Part shown: one piece after another, positions 16,612 to 25,656 of the stretch | Position numbering within the stretch: position 1 is the first letter of the stretch | Layout of the letters: every line of letters begins with the position of its first letter | DNA from: Streptococcus sp. 116-D4 | GTDB lineage: Bacteria; Bacillota; Bacilli; Lactobacillales; Streptococcaceae | DNA: 64,000 nucleotides | Assembly: GCF_009731465.1 (NCBI RefSeq) | Contig: NZ_AP021887.1 | Location: 552,001 to 616,000 of the forward strand | Direction: 5' to 3' | Made by a program: the position numbers and the translations under genes | Notes under the pieces: generated by a model | Told to the model about the DNA's origin: nothing | What the model saw: only the letters and a program-made list of their open reading frames with translations | Database searches by the model: none

Positions 16612-17578
16612 TTGGAAACAATTTTTTCTAGATTATTTGCGTTCCCGTAGTCGTCTGTTTGTCTATCTGCTTGCTTTGACGTTTCTGGTCTTGCTCTTTC
16701 AGTTTTTATTTACCAGTCTAGGAATTTACTTTCTCTACTTTTTCCTCTTGTGTTGCTTTGTAACTATTTTATTTTTCGCTTGGGACATATTGGTGGAAAT
16801 GCAGATCTATCGCCAGGAACTTCTCTATGGTGAGAGGGAAGCAAAATCTCCATTGGAAAGAGCCTTGGCTGAGAAACTAGAAGCGCGTGAGATGGAACTC
16901 TATCAGCAGAGGTCAGATTCAGAAAGAAAACTGACGGATTTGCTGGATTACTATACCTTATGGGTCCATCAGATTAAGACCCCCATTGCAGCCAGTCAAC
17001 TCTTAGTTGCAGAAGTAGCCGACCGCCAATTAAAGCAGCAATTGGAACAGGAAATCTTCAAGATTGACTCCTATACCAATCTGGTGTTGCAGTACCTGCG
17101 TTTAGAAAGTTTCCATGATGATTTGGTCTTAAAGCAGGTTCAAATTGAGGACCTTATCAAGGAAATAATTCGTAAATACGCTCTTTTCTTTATTCAAAAA
17201 GGCCTAAATGTCAATCTACATGACCTTGATAAAGAAATCGTGACGGATAAGAAGTGGCTACTAGTGGTCATTGAACAAATTATCTCAAATAGTCTCAAGT
17301 ACACCAAGGAAGGTGGTCTGGAGATTTATATGGAAGGCCAGGAACTCTGTATCAAGGATACGGGAATCGGGATAAAAAACAGTGATGTCCTCCGAGTCTT
17401 TGAACGTGGCTTTTCAGGCTATAATGGGCGCCTGACCCAGCAGTCATCTGGACTTGGCCTCTATCTATCTAAGAAAATTTCTGAAGAACTGGGTCACCAG
17501 ATTCGCATTGAGTCTGAGGTTGGAAAAGGAACGACAGTGCGGATTCAATTTGCTCAAGTGAACCTAGTCCTTGAGTAA
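16604..17578 (+). CDS. intramembrane-sensing histidine kinase (BceS-like)
   Basis: A 324-residue kinase with two close membrane helices in the first 60 residues and almost no extracellular loop, the intramembrane-sensing layout. The H-box is LWVHQIKTPIAASQLL (His at about residue 127), followed by an HATPase domain with N-box QIISNSLKYT, G1 DTGIGI and G2 SSGLGLYLSKKI. It should phosphorylate the regulator it overlaps. Such kinases usually sense the flux of a partner ABC transporter, which must be encoded elsewhere. Confidence 0.9.
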   Translation: MLDWKQFFLDYLRSRSRLFVYLLALTFLVLLFQFLFTSLGIYFLYFFLLCCFVTILFFAWDILVEMQIYRQELLYGEREAKSPLERALAEKLEAREMELYQQRSDSERKLTDLLDYYTLWVHQIKTPIAASQLLVAEVADRQLKQQLEQEIFKIDSYTNLVLQYLRLESFHDDLVLKQVQIEDLIKEIIRKYALFFIQKGLNVNLHDLDKEIVTDKKWLLVVIEQIISNSLKYTKEGGLEIYMEGQELCIKDTGIGIKNSDVLRVFERGFSGYNGRLTQQSSGLGLYLSKKISEELGHQIRIESEVGKGTTVRIQFAQVNLVLE

Positions 17579-17769
17579 GCACAATAGATAAGAACCCAGG
17601 ATAAGACGAAATGTATTTGAATTTCTTAACTTAATGGCATTGAGTAGTCTACAATAATATTTTTTACACTCTTGCAGTCGGAGTGTTGATTCTGAATGAT
17701 TGAACGTTTCTAGTTGAACATCAAAATGGAGAAATGGATTGTCAAACACACTCATCCTGTTTAACGATT
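17579..17769. other. gap after the kinase gene, no supported gene
   Basis: This stretch has a 63-codon minus-strand frame (17564-17755) without a ribosome binding site and without recognisable domains, possibly a mobile-element remnant. I see no repeat that ties it to an IS in this window. Together with 17811-18041 (leader of the next gene) it makes a 463-base interval without a convincing coding region. Confidence 0.5.
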
Positions 17770-17810
17770 AAAACGGCATCTTCTTTCAGAGGAGATATCG
17801 TTTTTCTTTT
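17770..17810 (+). terminator. terminator of the BceRS-like operon
   Basis: AAAACG...CGTTTT with inner ATCTTCT / AGGAGAT pairing (one G-T pair), followed by TTTTTCTTTTT. Confidence 0.75.
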
Positions 17811-17891
17811 TCGGATAAGGATACAAAAATTTCTGGCTTTAACTATCTGTTAAATTTATAGATTTCTTCATATAAATACTGTAACATTTTT

Positions 17892-17899
17892 GGTATAAT
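17892..17899 (+). promoter_or_regulatory. extended -10 promoter of the DUF389 gene
   Basis: TGG-TATAAT lies 142 bases before the start codon, leaving a leader of roughly 135 nt. No standard regulatory motif was recognised in that leader. Confidence 0.55.
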
Positions 17900-18041
17900 G
17901 TTAAGGATAGATTGATGGATATTTAAAGGATCATTTTCAAAAGAATAACAGGTGAGCATTTAAAATATGTAAGATTGGACAGAAGTCTCTCTACCATCAT
18001 CTAGGCAGAAACAAAATTATATGAAATAAAAGGAGTAACCA

Positions 18042-19091
18042 ATGACCCGAAACTATTCAACACGTGAATTTCGCGAGAAACTATATGATGATCTTCATGT
18101 TCGATTAAGAGATATAGTGATTTTGATGTGTGCGATTTTTATTGCCTCTATAGGTTTAAATATGAACTCAACAGCTGTCATTATTGGAGCCATGCTGATT
18201 TCCCCTCTTATGACACCGATTGTTGGACTGGGGTTTGGTTTAGCTATTTTTGATACGCGTTTAATCAAGCAATCTCTAGAGGTTTTATTTACTCAAGTAT
18301 TGGTCAGTTTGCTTGTATCGACTCTGTATTTCTGGATTTCTCCCTTATCTTATGAAAGTAGCGAGTTGATTGCACGAACTTCTCCAACTATCTGGGATGT
18401 TCTCATTGCTATTGCTGGTGGGATAGCAGGTGTAATTGGTTCAAGGAAAAAAGAAGCAAATAATATCGTGCCAGGAGTAGCCATCGCAACAGCCCTGATG
18501 CCACCTATCTGTACTGCAGGCTATGGTTTAGCTACTGGAAATGTACGATTTTTATTTGGAGCTCTCTATCTTTTCTTGATCAACTGTGTCTTTATCATGC
18601 TAACCAATATTGTTGGAACAAGAATTTTGATTAGAAAATCTCCCTTAAGTTCATTTAAAGAGCTCAATGTTAAAATGAGAATTGGATTGATAATCTTGAT
18701 TGTATTATTGATTCTTCCAGCCAGCTATTCAGCAGTCACTCTGACGATAGATCAAGCGCGAAAAGAAGGGATTAAAAAGTTTGTAGGCAAAGAGTTCGCC
18801 AATCATACGGTCATTAATCAAGTCTACAAGTCAAGGAATAATGAATTGGTCTTGACAGTTGTTGGAGATCCGATTTCAGAAGAAGAGTTAGAAACGCTCC
18901 ACCAAAAACAAGCCTCTTACGGTATTCAATCTGTTCAATTGAAAGTCAATCAAGTCCATAATTCGACAAAAATAGATAGTGAGACGACCAAGGAATTTTA
19001 CGAAACCATTAACCAGTATATCGATCAAAAACTCTCTGAAAAAGATTCACAAAAAGACCTCGTAAAAGAAAAAGAGGCAGACAAGGATTGA
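18042..19091 (+). CDS. DUF389 / TIGR00341-family membrane protein
   Basis: A 349-residue protein with six or seven membrane segments between residues 25 and 235. It carries the conserved DUF389 pattern: STAVIIGAMLISPLMTPIVGLG and PGVAIATALMPPICTAGYG. A charged cytoplasmic C-terminal domain (about 240-349) ends in a Lys/Glu-rich tail. The function of the family is not established. AAAGGAG lies 7 bases before the ATG. Confidence 0.85.
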   Translation: MTRNYSTREFREKLYDDLHVRLRDIVILMCAIFIASIGLNMNSTAVIIGAMLISPLMTPIVGLGFGLAIFDTRLIKQSLEVLFTQVLVSLLVSTLYFWISPLSYESSELIARTSPTIWDVLIAIAGGIAGVIGSRKKEANNIVPGVAIATALMPPICTAGYGLATGNVRFLFGALYLFLINCVFIMLTNIVGTRILIRKSPLSSFKELNVKMRIGLIILIVLLILPASYSAVTLTIDQARKEGIKKFVGKEFANHTVINQVYKSRNNELVLTVVGDPISEEELETLHQKQASYGIQSVQLKVNQVHNSTKIDSETTKEFYETINQYIDQKLSEKDSQKDLVKEKEADKD

Positions 19092-19175
19092 GGATATTGA
19101 CCTTATCCAACTCATGAAAGCAAATCTTGTGTGGAGGTTTGGCCAATCACTACTAGCTCAGATTAAATAAAATCG

Positions 19176-19208
19176 AAAAAGCAACAACTGTTTCAGTTGT
19201 TGCTTTTT
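19176..19208. terminator. bidirectional terminator between the DUF389 gene and thrS
   Basis: A perfect 15-bp stem, AAAAAGCAACAACTG / CAGTTGTTGCTTTTT, with a 3-base loop and A/T tracts on both sides. It serves both convergent genes. Confidence 0.92.
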
Positions 19209-19229
19209 AGCTAGCTAGAATGTTATCCC

Positions 19230-21173
19230 TTATCTCTCAACGCGTGATTTGTTAGCGATATCAGCAAGGATTGCTGCTACAAACTCATCTACTGGGACAG
19301 TTTGTGTTTCTTTTTGTCCATAGTGACGAACGTTGACTGTTCCGTCTTCCATTTCCTTGTCTCCAACAATCAATTGGTAAGGAATTTTGCTTGTTTGTGA
19401 AGCACGAATCTTGAACTGCATTTTTTCATTGCGCTCATCTACATCTGCACGGACACCGCGGTCACGGAGTTTCTTAGCCACTTCCCAAGCGTAGTCCACA
19501 TGTTTCTCGTTAGATACTGGGATGAGGGTTACTTGGTGTGGTGCAAGCCATGTTGGGAAGGCACCCTTGTAGTTTTCAATCAAGATAGCTGTGAAGCGTT
19601 CCATGGTTGAAATAACACCACGGTGAATCATAACTGGACGGTGTTCTTCACCATCAGCTCCAATGTATTTGAGGTCGAAGCGTTCTGGAAGCAAGAAGTC
19701 AAGCTGGATCGTAGAAAGTGTTTCTTCTTTTCCAAGGGCAGTCTTAACTTGGATATCCAATTTTGGTCCGTAGAAGGCTGCTTCCCCTTCAGCTTCAAAG
19801 TAGTCAAGTCCCATGTCATCCATAGCTGATTTCAACATACGTTGAGCATTTTCCCACATTTCATCATTATCAAAATATTTGTGAGTATCTTGAGGGTCGC
19901 GGTATGACAAACGGAAACGATAGTCAGTCAAGTTGAAATCTTCGTAAACATCGATAATCAATTGAAGCGTACGTTGGAACTCATCTTTAATTTGTTCAGG
20001 TGTTACGAAAGTGTGACCGTCATTAAGTGACATTTCACGTACACGTTGAAGACCAGTTAGGGCACCTGATTTCTCATAGCGGTGCATCATACCGATTTCA
20101 GCAATACGGATTGGCAATTCACGGTAAGAGTGAACGTGATGTTTAAAGACTTCGATATGGTGAGGACAGTTCATTGGACGAAGAACGAATTCTTCCCCAT
20201 CACCCATATCCATAGTTGGGAACATATCTTCACGGTAGTGATCCCAGTGACCAGAAGTCTTGTAAAGTTCTACTGAGGCAATTGGTGGAGTGTAGACGTG
20301 TTGGTAACCAGCAGCGATTTCCTTGTCGACGATGTAGCGCTCCAATTCACGACGGATAGTAGCCCCATTTGGTAACCAGAATGGAAGCCCTTGACCAACC
20401 TCTTGAGAAATCATGAAGAGGTCAAGCTCTTTACCAAGTTTACGGTGATCACGTTCTTTGGCTTCTTCACGCATTTGAAGGTAGTTCTTCAAGTCTTTCT
20501 TGTCAAACCAAGCTGTACCGTAGATACGTTGCATCATGGCGTTGTCGCTATTTCCACGCCAGTAAGCACCAGCTACGTTAAGAAGGTGGAAGATTTGGAT
20601 ACGACCAGTTGATGGGACGTGTGGACCACGGCAAAGGTCAACGTATTCACCTTGGCGGTAAATGGTCAAACCACCTTCGTCTTCTGAGTGTTCTTCAATC
20701 AATTCTAATTTGTAAGGGTCGTTTTTGAAAATTTCACGCGCTTCATCTTTAGTCACTTCCTCACGAATAGATGGGAAGTTTTCCTTAACGATTTTTTGCA
20801 TTTCTTCTTCGATACGAGGAAGGTCTTCGTTAGAGATTTGACCAGCTGTGTTGTCAGTATCGTAGTAGAAACCGTCTTCGATGGCTGGGCCAACTCCCAA
20901 GTGAATGTCTGGGAAAAGGCGACGAGCGGCTTGAGCAAACAAGTGAGCAGCTGAGTGACGCAAGATTGGAAGAGCATCTTCGTGATCAGGTGTCACGATT
21001 TCGATGCTTCCATCTTCAGTAATGGCACGAGTAGTGTCGATGAGTTTGCCGTTGAATTTACCAGCAAGAGCTTTTTTAGCTAGGGAATTGCTGATTGATT
21101 GAGCAATTTCAAAAGTTGTAACGCCAGATTCGAATTCACGAACAGCGCCATCTGGGAAAGTAATTTTGATCAT
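19230..21173 (-). CDS. thrS: threonyl-tRNA synthetase
   Basis: A 647-residue class II synthetase of full length. It has an N-terminal TGS domain ([17 protein letters not shown]), an editing domain with the [10 protein letters not shown] zinc/His motif, the catalytic core ([22 protein letters not shown]) and the C-terminal anticodon-binding domain. It charges tRNA-Thr. The start at 21173 has AAGGAG before it; eight upstream codons lie in the ribosome-binding region. It sits 55 bases after a MazG-like gene, and both lie behind a T-box leader, so expression rises when uncharged tRNA-Thr accumulates. Confidence 0.97.
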   Translation of the reverse strand: MIKITFPDGAVREFESGVTTFEIAQSISNSLAKKALAGKFNGKLIDTTRAITEDGSIEIVTPDHEDALPILRHSAAHLFAQAARRLFPDIHLGVGPAIEDGFYYDTDNTAGQISNEDLPRIEEEMQKIVKENFPSIREEVTKDEAREIFKNDPYKLELIEEHSEDEGGLTIYRQGEYVDLCRGPHVPSTGRIQIFHLLNVAGAYWRGNSDNAMMQRIYGTAWFDKKDLKNYLQMREEAKERDHRKLGKELDLFMISQEVGQGLPFWLPNGATIRRELERYIVDKEIAAGYQHVYTPPIASVELYKTSGHWDHYREDMFPTMDMGDGEEFVLRPMNCPHHIEVFKHHVHSYRELPIRIAEIGMMHRYEKSGALTGLQRVREMSLNDGHTFVTPEQIKDEFQRTLQLIIDVYEDFNLTDYRFRLSYRDPQDTHKYFDNDEMWENAQRMLKSAMDDMGLDYFEAEGEAAFYGPKLDIQVKTALGKEETLSTIQLDFLLPERFDLKYIGADGEEHRPVMIHRGVISTMERFTAILIENYKGAFPTWLAPHQVTLIPVSNEKHVDYAWEVAKKLRDRGVRADVDERNEKMQFKIRASQTSKIPYQLIVGDKEMEDGTVNVRHYGQKETQTVPVDEFVAAILADIANKSRVER

Positions 21174-21228
21174 GGTTTTCTCCTTTTTATATTTCATAGT
21201 TTCTAAGCATTGACTTTTTATTATGAGA

Positions 21229-21552
21229 CTACTTCCTAGTCTGAATGTTCAACTGCTTTTCTTTATCAGAGAGGAAGTTTTCCATTTCCATCAGGATGTC
21301 TATATCCAAACGTTGAGAAAGTTCTACTAGCCACCAGATATTTTCTGAAAGTTTATGTTCCAGTGTGTAGGGTGTTTCATCATAGTAGCGTCCTTGCTTG
21401 GTCATCACTAATCGTTGGAAATTTCCAATATCATTCGATAAAGCCAAGAGGTCTTCTTCTACCGTCCACTTGGAATCATGATGTTTAACTTCCAGATCGT
21501 GATAAGCTTGTCGGATTGCCCAACTGCGCTCCACTAATTCTTGCAACTCCAT
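21229..21552 (-). CDS. MazG-like nucleotide pyrophosphohydrolase-type protein
   Basis: A 107-residue all-helical protein (start 21552, GGAG 8 bases upstream). The [17 protein letters not shown] segment resembles the Glu-rich metal-binding helix of MazG-like proteins, though the classical EExxD-E set is only partly matched. It lies between the T-box leader and thrS, so it should be co-regulated by tRNA-Thr charging. Its biochemical role is not known to me, and the MazG-like label is moderate. Confidence 0.7.
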   Translation of the reverse strand: MELQELVERSWAIRQAYHDLEVKHHDSKWTVEEDLLALSNDIGNFQRLVMTKQGRYYDETPYTLEHKLSENIWWLVELSQRLDIDILMEMENFLSDKEKQLNIQTRK

Positions 21553-21567
21553 AGTTAGTCTCCTCAT

Positions 21568-21780
21568 AAAAAAATTGCGACATCCTAAAAAGGACGTCGC
21601 AACGTGGTTCCACCTTCATTTATGTTCCTCAAAAAAGAGGGACACCTCTGATCGGCTCTAACGTGGCCACCGTTTTATGTTTTCATAAAAGTCAGTAGAG
21701 TAGTATCAGTTTAGGCTTCCTATGCGTTTTCAGCAACCACGCACTCTCTAGTAGAAAGGGGCTAAGTGACTTGTCTCTAT
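21568..21780 (-). promoter_or_regulatory. T-box riboswitch (threonine) upstream of MazG-like/thrS
   Basis: The minus strand carries the T-box core AGGTGGAACCACG (21603-21615). The GCGACGTCC/GGATGTCGC terminator with seven Ts follows (21568-21601), sharing bases with the antiterminator. A long stem I upstream contains AGAGAGTG and GGTTGCTGAAA, the conserved AG-bulge/apical motifs. ACT triplets lie in the 3' side of stem I, consistent with a Thr specifier, but I could not fix the exact codon. Uncharged tRNA-Thr would favour read-through. Confidence 0.93.
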
Positions 21781-21785
21781 GCAAT

Positions 21786-21813
21786 ATTATAGCATGATTG
21801 TGAGATTTTTCAA
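21786..21813 (-). promoter_or_regulatory. promoter of the thrS T-box transcript
   Basis: On the minus strand TTGAAA (21808-21813), 16 bases, TATAAT (21786-21791), with a TGC extension just before the -10. Confidence 0.85.
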
Positions 21814-21930
21814 GATATTTTTAGATTTTTTTGAATTTCCTTGTTGGAAAGGTGTTTGCAATCAGATATGGTAATATTAGAAAAGTTGATAATCTTAATT
21901 ATGCTAGTGAACCACATGGAAAGTAATTTG

Positions 21931-21959
21931 TTGACAAAGAAGTTAGTTATTGGTAGAAT
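21931..21959 (+). promoter_or_regulatory. promoter of rpsO
   Basis: TTGACA (21931-21936), 17 bases, TAGAAT (21954-21959) with a TGG extended -10. It gives a leader of about 84 nt that is long enough for S15 autoregulation, but I could not assign a specific fold. Confidence 0.85.
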
Positions 21960-22049
21960 AGGAACTGTCGTAAAGACAAATAACTTCTTCTTGGTTACAG
22001 GCATGCCAACCTGTCACTCAGATGAAGCCAAATAAAAAGGAGAAACATC

Positions 22050-22319
22050 ATGGCAATCTCAAAAGAGAAAAAAAATGAAATTATCGCACAATATGCACGT
22101 CACGAAGGTGATACAGGTTCAGTAGAGGTTCAAGTTGCTGTCCTTACTTGGGAAATCAACCACCTTAACGAACACATCAAACAACACAAAAAAGACCACG
22201 CTACTTACCGTGGATTGATGAAGAAAATCGGTCGCCGTCGTAACTTGCTTGCATACTTGCGTAAAAACGACGTTAACCGTTACCGTGAGTTAATCAACTC
22301 TCTTGGACTTCGTCGTTAA
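22050..22319 (+). CDS. rpsO: 30S ribosomal protein S15
   Basis: 89 residues, the standard length. It starts [24 protein letters not shown] and has the conserved [19 protein letters not shown] and [13 protein letters not shown] segments that contact 16S rRNA. AAAGGAG precedes the ATG. It is transcribed alone, with its own promoter and a TTCG-tetraloop terminator downstream. Confidence 0.98.
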   Translation: MAISKEKKNEIIAQYARHEGDTGSVEVQVAVLTWEINHLNEHIKQHKKDHATYRGLMKKIGRRRNLLAYLRKNDVNRYRELINSLGLRR

Positions 22320-22343
22320 TCTGCTTTATTTTCCACTTACATT

Positions 22344-22401
22344 GCGTTGTCACCTTACCTCGATATACTCAAGTATAATCTTCGGTTACGGTTCCTAGCA
22401 C
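22344..22401 (+). repeat. 58-nt direct repeat, copy A
   Basis: This segment aligns without gaps to 22655-22712, with about 70 percent identity. Shared blocks include CCTTACCT, CAAGTAT, ATCTT and TTCCTAGCAC. Copies A and B flank a 253-base stretch with two terminators. The repeat is not a BOX. Confidence 0.7.
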
Positions 22402-22424
22402 TGTAAGGTAAAATAATCCAGATA

Positions 22425-22448
22425 TTCTCCCTTCGGGGAGATTTTTTT
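22425..22448 (+). terminator. terminator of rpsO
   Basis: CTCCC (22427-22431), TTCG loop, GGGAG (22436-22440), then A and seven Ts. Confidence 0.92.
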
Positions 22449-22628
22449 GTTTCACTGAAAGTTTCGTACATTCTTCTCCTCGCCGTCTAGTCTATAAACG
22501 GTTTATCCAGCAAGAATTATGATGCTAAGGGCGTAAGAAATCCGTATGAAAATAGGGAAATGACACAGTGTTCGATGAACACAAGGAGTTTCATCTTTTT
22601 CACTAGGATTTTAGCCCGAGCTCAAATT
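22449..22628 (+). ncRNA. possible small RNA between two terminators
   Basis: This noncoding stretch lies between the rpsO terminator and a second, stronger terminator (22629-22654) that has no gene in front of it. It contains a GTGTTC-GAT-GAACAC hairpin (about 22589-22603) and no ORF with a ribosome binding site. A terminator without a gene suggests a small transcript. No convincing promoter is seen, so this is tentative. Confidence 0.35.
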
Positions 22629-22654
22629 AGCTCTCTGACTTCAGAGGGCTTTTT
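22629..22654 (+). terminator. orphan terminator upstream of the iron cassette
   Basis: GCTCTCTGA (22630-22638), CT, TCAGAGGGC (22641-22649) with one G-T pair, followed by TTTTT. No coding gene ends before it. Confidence 0.85.
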
Positions 22655-22712
22655 ATGTTGTTGCCTTACCTTTGTATGCACAAGTATTATCTTTGCTTAT
22701 ACTTCCTAGCAC
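22655..22712 (+). repeat. 58-nt direct repeat, copy B
   Basis: Counterpart of 22344-22401, with the same length and order of conserved blocks. It begins inside the T-tract of the orphan terminator. Confidence 0.7.
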
Positions 22713-22744
22713 AATCAAACCAACGATATTCATTTGTTCTCAGC

Positions 22745-22773
22745 TTGTTACCTAGTTGAAAATATGGTATACT
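22745..22773 (+). promoter_or_regulatory. promoter of the iron-uptake operon
   Basis: TTGTTA (22745-22750), 17 bases, TATACT (22768-22773), with TGG just before the -10. Confidence 0.75.
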
Positions 22774-22782
22774 TTTCATGAG

Positions 22783-22797
22783 AATTTTCTAAATTTT
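22783..22797 (+). promoter_or_regulatory. possible CodY box in the iron operon leader
   Basis: AATTTTCTAAATTTT matches the CodY consensus AATTTTCWGAAAATT at 12 of 15 positions. It lies between the predicted transcription start and the ribosome binding site, a place where bound CodY would block transcription. A+T-rich sequence raises the chance of random matches. Confidence 0.45.
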
Positions 22798-22822
22798 TAA
22801 GATTCTATCAAAGGAGGTTTAC

Positions 22823-23869
22823 ATGCTTTCCAAATTTTCTGGAAGCCGACAAGACCTGCAATTTGTGTTACTTTTAGGTATCTTGCTAGGTATTTTAGGT
22901 ATTTCTCTCTTTCTAGCAGTTTCAATGGGATCCGTTGCGATTGATCTAGGAGATACCTATCGGATTATTTTGAGCAGGTTGGGTTTTCCTCTTGAAATAG
23001 GAGAGGTTTCCAAGTCTACTCTTGCCATTGTATGGAACATGAGATTCCCCCGAGTATTGTTAGGTTTGATAGTGGGGGCTGGTCTTTCTATGTGTGGTAG
23101 CGTGATGCAGTCTACAGTGAACAATCCCATCGCAGAGCCTTATGTCTTAGGAATATCTGCGGGTGCAACTCTAGGGGCAACCTTGAGCATCATTCTTGGT
23201 TTAAAAGTGATGATTAGCCTTGGAGCTTTTCTTGGCGCTATTTTGGCAACAATTGCTGTCCTCATCATTGCCTCTATTCAGGGAAGGATGACGACTTCCA
23301 GTCTGATCTTATCAGGAACGGTGGTCAACGCTCTCTTTCTGGCTTTTTCCAACTTTATTATCTCAGTTGGAGCTAATGCGGATAGTGTGATGACCATTAA
23401 GTTTTGGACAATGGGTTCGCTCGCTGGGACTTCATGGGCAGACTTGGTCCTGCCAACTATAGTAGTAGGAATGGCCTTTCTATTTTTTTCTACTCAGTAT
23501 CGTGTTTTCAATGCGATGATGATGGGAGATGAGGCTGCTTTAACATTGGGGATTCCCTTACGCTTTTATTGGTATCTTTATGTGACCATGGTGGCTGTGC
23601 TGACAGCAGTCTTAGTGGCGACCTGTGGGATTATTGGATTTGTCGGTCTGATTACTCCACATTTAGCTCGAGGGTTAGTAGGAACGAATTACAAGAGGCT
23701 TTTTCCTGTTGCAACCTTGCTAGGTGCCCTCTTTGTCATTTGGGCAGATGTACTCTCTCGTATCATCATTCCAAATGCAGAGCTTCCTATAGGTATTTTC
23801 ACAGCCCTAGTAGGTGCTCCCTTCTTTATCTACATTGTTGGAGGTAGGCGAAGGGAGGTGAGGGTCTGA
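22823..23869 (+). CDS. FecCD-type permease of an iron(-siderophore) ABC importer
   Basis: A 348-residue BtuC/FecCD-family permease with about ten membrane segments. It has the family block RFPRVLLGLIVGAGLSMCGSV, then NPIAEPYVLGISAGA and the coupling region GFVGLITPHLARGLVG. It would form a homodimer, since only one permease gene is present, with the ATPase encoded 1 base after its stop. AAAGGAGG lies 6 bases before the ATG. The cassette lies between rpsO and plsC. Confidence 0.9.
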   Translation: MLSKFSGSRQDLQFVLLLGILLGILGISLFLAVSMGSVAIDLGDTYRIILSRLGFPLEIGEVSKSTLAIVWNMRFPRVLLGLIVGAGLSMCGSVMQSTVNNPIAEPYVLGISAGATLGATLSIILGLKVMISLGAFLGAILATIAVLIIASIQGRMTTSSLILSGTVVNALFLAFSNFIISVGANADSVMTIKFWTMGSLAGTSWADLVLPTIVVGMAFLFFSTQYRVFNAMMMGDEAALTLGIPLRFYWYLYVTMVAVLTAVLVATCGIIGFVGLITPHLARGLVGTNYKRLFPVATLLGALFVIWADVLSRIIIPNAELPIGIFTALVGAPFFIYIVGGRRREVRV

Positions 23870-23870
23870 T

Positions 23871-24626
23871 ATGGACTTGATTTGTCGGGATGTCCACTTT
23901 GGGCTAGGAGAGAAAAAAATCCTCAAAGGAGTCTCTCTTAAAGTTGAAGGGCATCAATTTCACACGATATTAGGACCAAATGGAAGCGGGAAAACCAGTC
24001 TACTTAAACTCCTCTATCGTCAGGAAAAGGTGGACAAAGGCTTGATAAGTCTAGATGGAAAGCCTCTGGAACAATGGACGCTCAAAGAAACAGCCAAGCA
24101 AATGGCAGTTGTGACCCAGTTTAATCAACTGCAGTTTGATTGTACCGTTGAGGAAATCGTCTTGCTGGGAAGAACTCCCCACCTCTCTTTTCTACAAAAG
24201 GAAAAGGAAAGGGATTATGTGCTCGTTCAAGATGCCCTCGTTAAGGTGGATATGCTCGAGAAGAAAACTCGTCTCTATTCGTCCCTGTCGGGGGGAGAGA
24301 AACAGCGAGTTTTGTTAGCCCGCGCCTTGGCGCAAGAACCGACTCTCTTACTCCTAGACGAACCAACCAATCACCTGGATATCAAGTATCAGCTAGACTT
24401 GTTGGCTATTGTGAAGGAACTCAAGGTCAATGTCCTAGCTGTCCTGCATGATATTCAACTTGCTTGTCGCTATTCGGATTATCTCTATCTAATGAAAGAG
24501 GGAGAAATCCTTTACCAAGGGACTCCAAAGGAGACTATCACCTCTGAGTCATTGCAAACTGTATACGGAGTTCAAAGTCAGGTGACTTGGACCGAGGATC
24601 AGCAAGCTATGATTCACTATTTATAA
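23871..24626 (+). CDS. ATPase of the iron(-siderophore) ABC importer (FecE/FhuC-like)
   Basis: A 251-residue ABC ATPase. The Walker A is GPNGSGKTSLLK (about residues 36-47), the signature LSGGEKQRVLLARALAQ, the Walker B LLLLDEPTNHLD and the switch His in VLHDIQLA. The tail ends like FecE/FhuC proteins. It energises the FecCD permease upstream and belongs to the four-gene iron operon. Confidence 0.92.
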   Translation: MDLICRDVHFGLGEKKILKGVSLKVEGHQFHTILGPNGSGKTSLLKLLYRQEKVDKGLISLDGKPLEQWTLKETAKQMAVVTQFNQLQFDCTVEEIVLLGRTPHLSFLQKEKERDYVLVQDALVKVDMLEKKTRLYSSLSGGEKQRVLLARALAQEPTLLLLDEPTNHLDIKYQLDLLAIVKELKVNVLAVLHDIQLACRYSDYLYLMKEGEILYQGTPKETITSESLQTVYGVQSQVTWTEDQQAMIHYL

Positions 24627-24645
24627 GATTGAAAAGGAAAACAAG

Positions 24646-25656
24646 ATGAAAAAAACACTCAGTATTTTACTCGTAACAGTTGCTATCCTAACCATGGCAG
24701 CTTGTGGTAATACTACTACAGAAAAAACTACCACACAATCTAGCGCAGAAACAAGTCAAAAGGCAAGCGCAGAGACGACTTATCCGCTAACGGTCAAAAC
24801 TTATGATGCTAAGGGAAATGAAGTCGAACAAGTCTTTGACAAGGCACCTGAAAAAGTTATCACCAACAATCTTTCAACCACTGAAATCTTATTGGAGCTA
24901 GGCTTGAAGGATAAAATTGCTGGCATGCTTAACCCTGATAATGCTGTGACGGACAAATACAAGGACGCGATTGCGACGATTCCTCAAATTGGGGATAAAA
25001 AAACAGTCTCACAAGAAACAGTCCTTTCTTATGAGCCAGACGCTGTGATGGGTCGAAACATGATGTTTTCTGAAAAATCCTTGGGGACAGTTAGCACTTG
25101 GAATGAAAACAAAATCCCAGTCTATACGCAAAAAGCTTCTCTCTCAACAATTCAGCAAGATTTGGGGAATATTGTAGAAGATGTCAAAAATCTTGGAATG
25201 ATTTTTAATGTTCAGGACAAGACCAATGAATACGCGGCCCAATTACAAACTAAAATTGACGCTGTTAAGAAAGCAAATCCAGCAAGTCAAGGTGAAAAGA
25301 AAAAGGCTTTGATTATGGTTGCTTATAATGATCAAACCTTCGGTGCCTACAAGTCTGCTTTGCAAGAAAGTTTACTGAACCAACTTGGTTATACAAACGT
25401 TGCTACGGGGACATCAGGCTTGACCTTGGAAAATCTCGTGTCAATGGATCCTGAATTGATTATCTATGTAACCAGCGACCGCAATAAAAAATTGGATGAA
25501 AAAGCAGTAGAGTTGATGAAGGCAAATGCTGTTTTGGAAAGCGTACCTGCCATTAAGAATCAAAAAATTATGACCATCTCTTACGATGAATTGATGGATT
25601 ATGGTCCAGCAGTGATTGATTCCCTTGAGAAAATCAATGACTTTATCAATAAATAA
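24646..25656 (+). CDS. iron/siderophore-binding lipoprotein
   Basis: A 336-residue class III substrate-binding protein. The lipobox LTMAAC places the lipidated Cys at residue 20, followed by a Ser/Thr/Gln/Lys linker (21-45). The PF01497-type fold has KVITNNLSTTEILLELGL and the lobe-bridging helix, ending SLEKINDFINK. The ligand is unknown. The downstream esterase suggests an ester-linked (catechol-type) siderophore. The C-terminal codons overlap the esterase start. Confidence 0.9.
   Translation: MKKTLSILLVTVAILTMAACGNTTTEKTTTQSSAETSQKASAETTYPLTVKTYDAKGNEVEQVFDKAPEKVITNNLSTTEILLELGLKDKIAGMLNPDNAVTDKYKDAIATIPQIGDKKTVSQETVLSYEPDAVMGRNMMFSEKSLGTVSTWNENKIPVYTQKASLSTIQQDLGNIVEDVKNLGMIFNVQDKTNEYAAQLQTKIDAVKKANPASQGEKKKALIMVAYNDQTFGAYKSALQESLLNQLGYTNVATGTSGLTLENLVSMDPELIIYVTSDRNKKLDEKAVELMKANAVLESVPAIKNQKIMTISYDELMDYGPAVIDSLEKINDFINK

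Noticed and set aside
17564-17755. 63-codon minus-strand frame after the kinase gene
   Set aside because: No ribosome binding site or recognisable domain; it overlaps the end of the kinase gene. It may be an IS relic, but nothing shows this.
21841-22035. 64-codon plus-strand frame upstream of rpsO
   Set aside because: It spans the rpsO promoter, has no ribosome binding site and no domain.
22780-22800. Fur or PerR box ahead of the iron cassette
   Set aside because: No adequate match was seen; only the CodY-like motif stood out.
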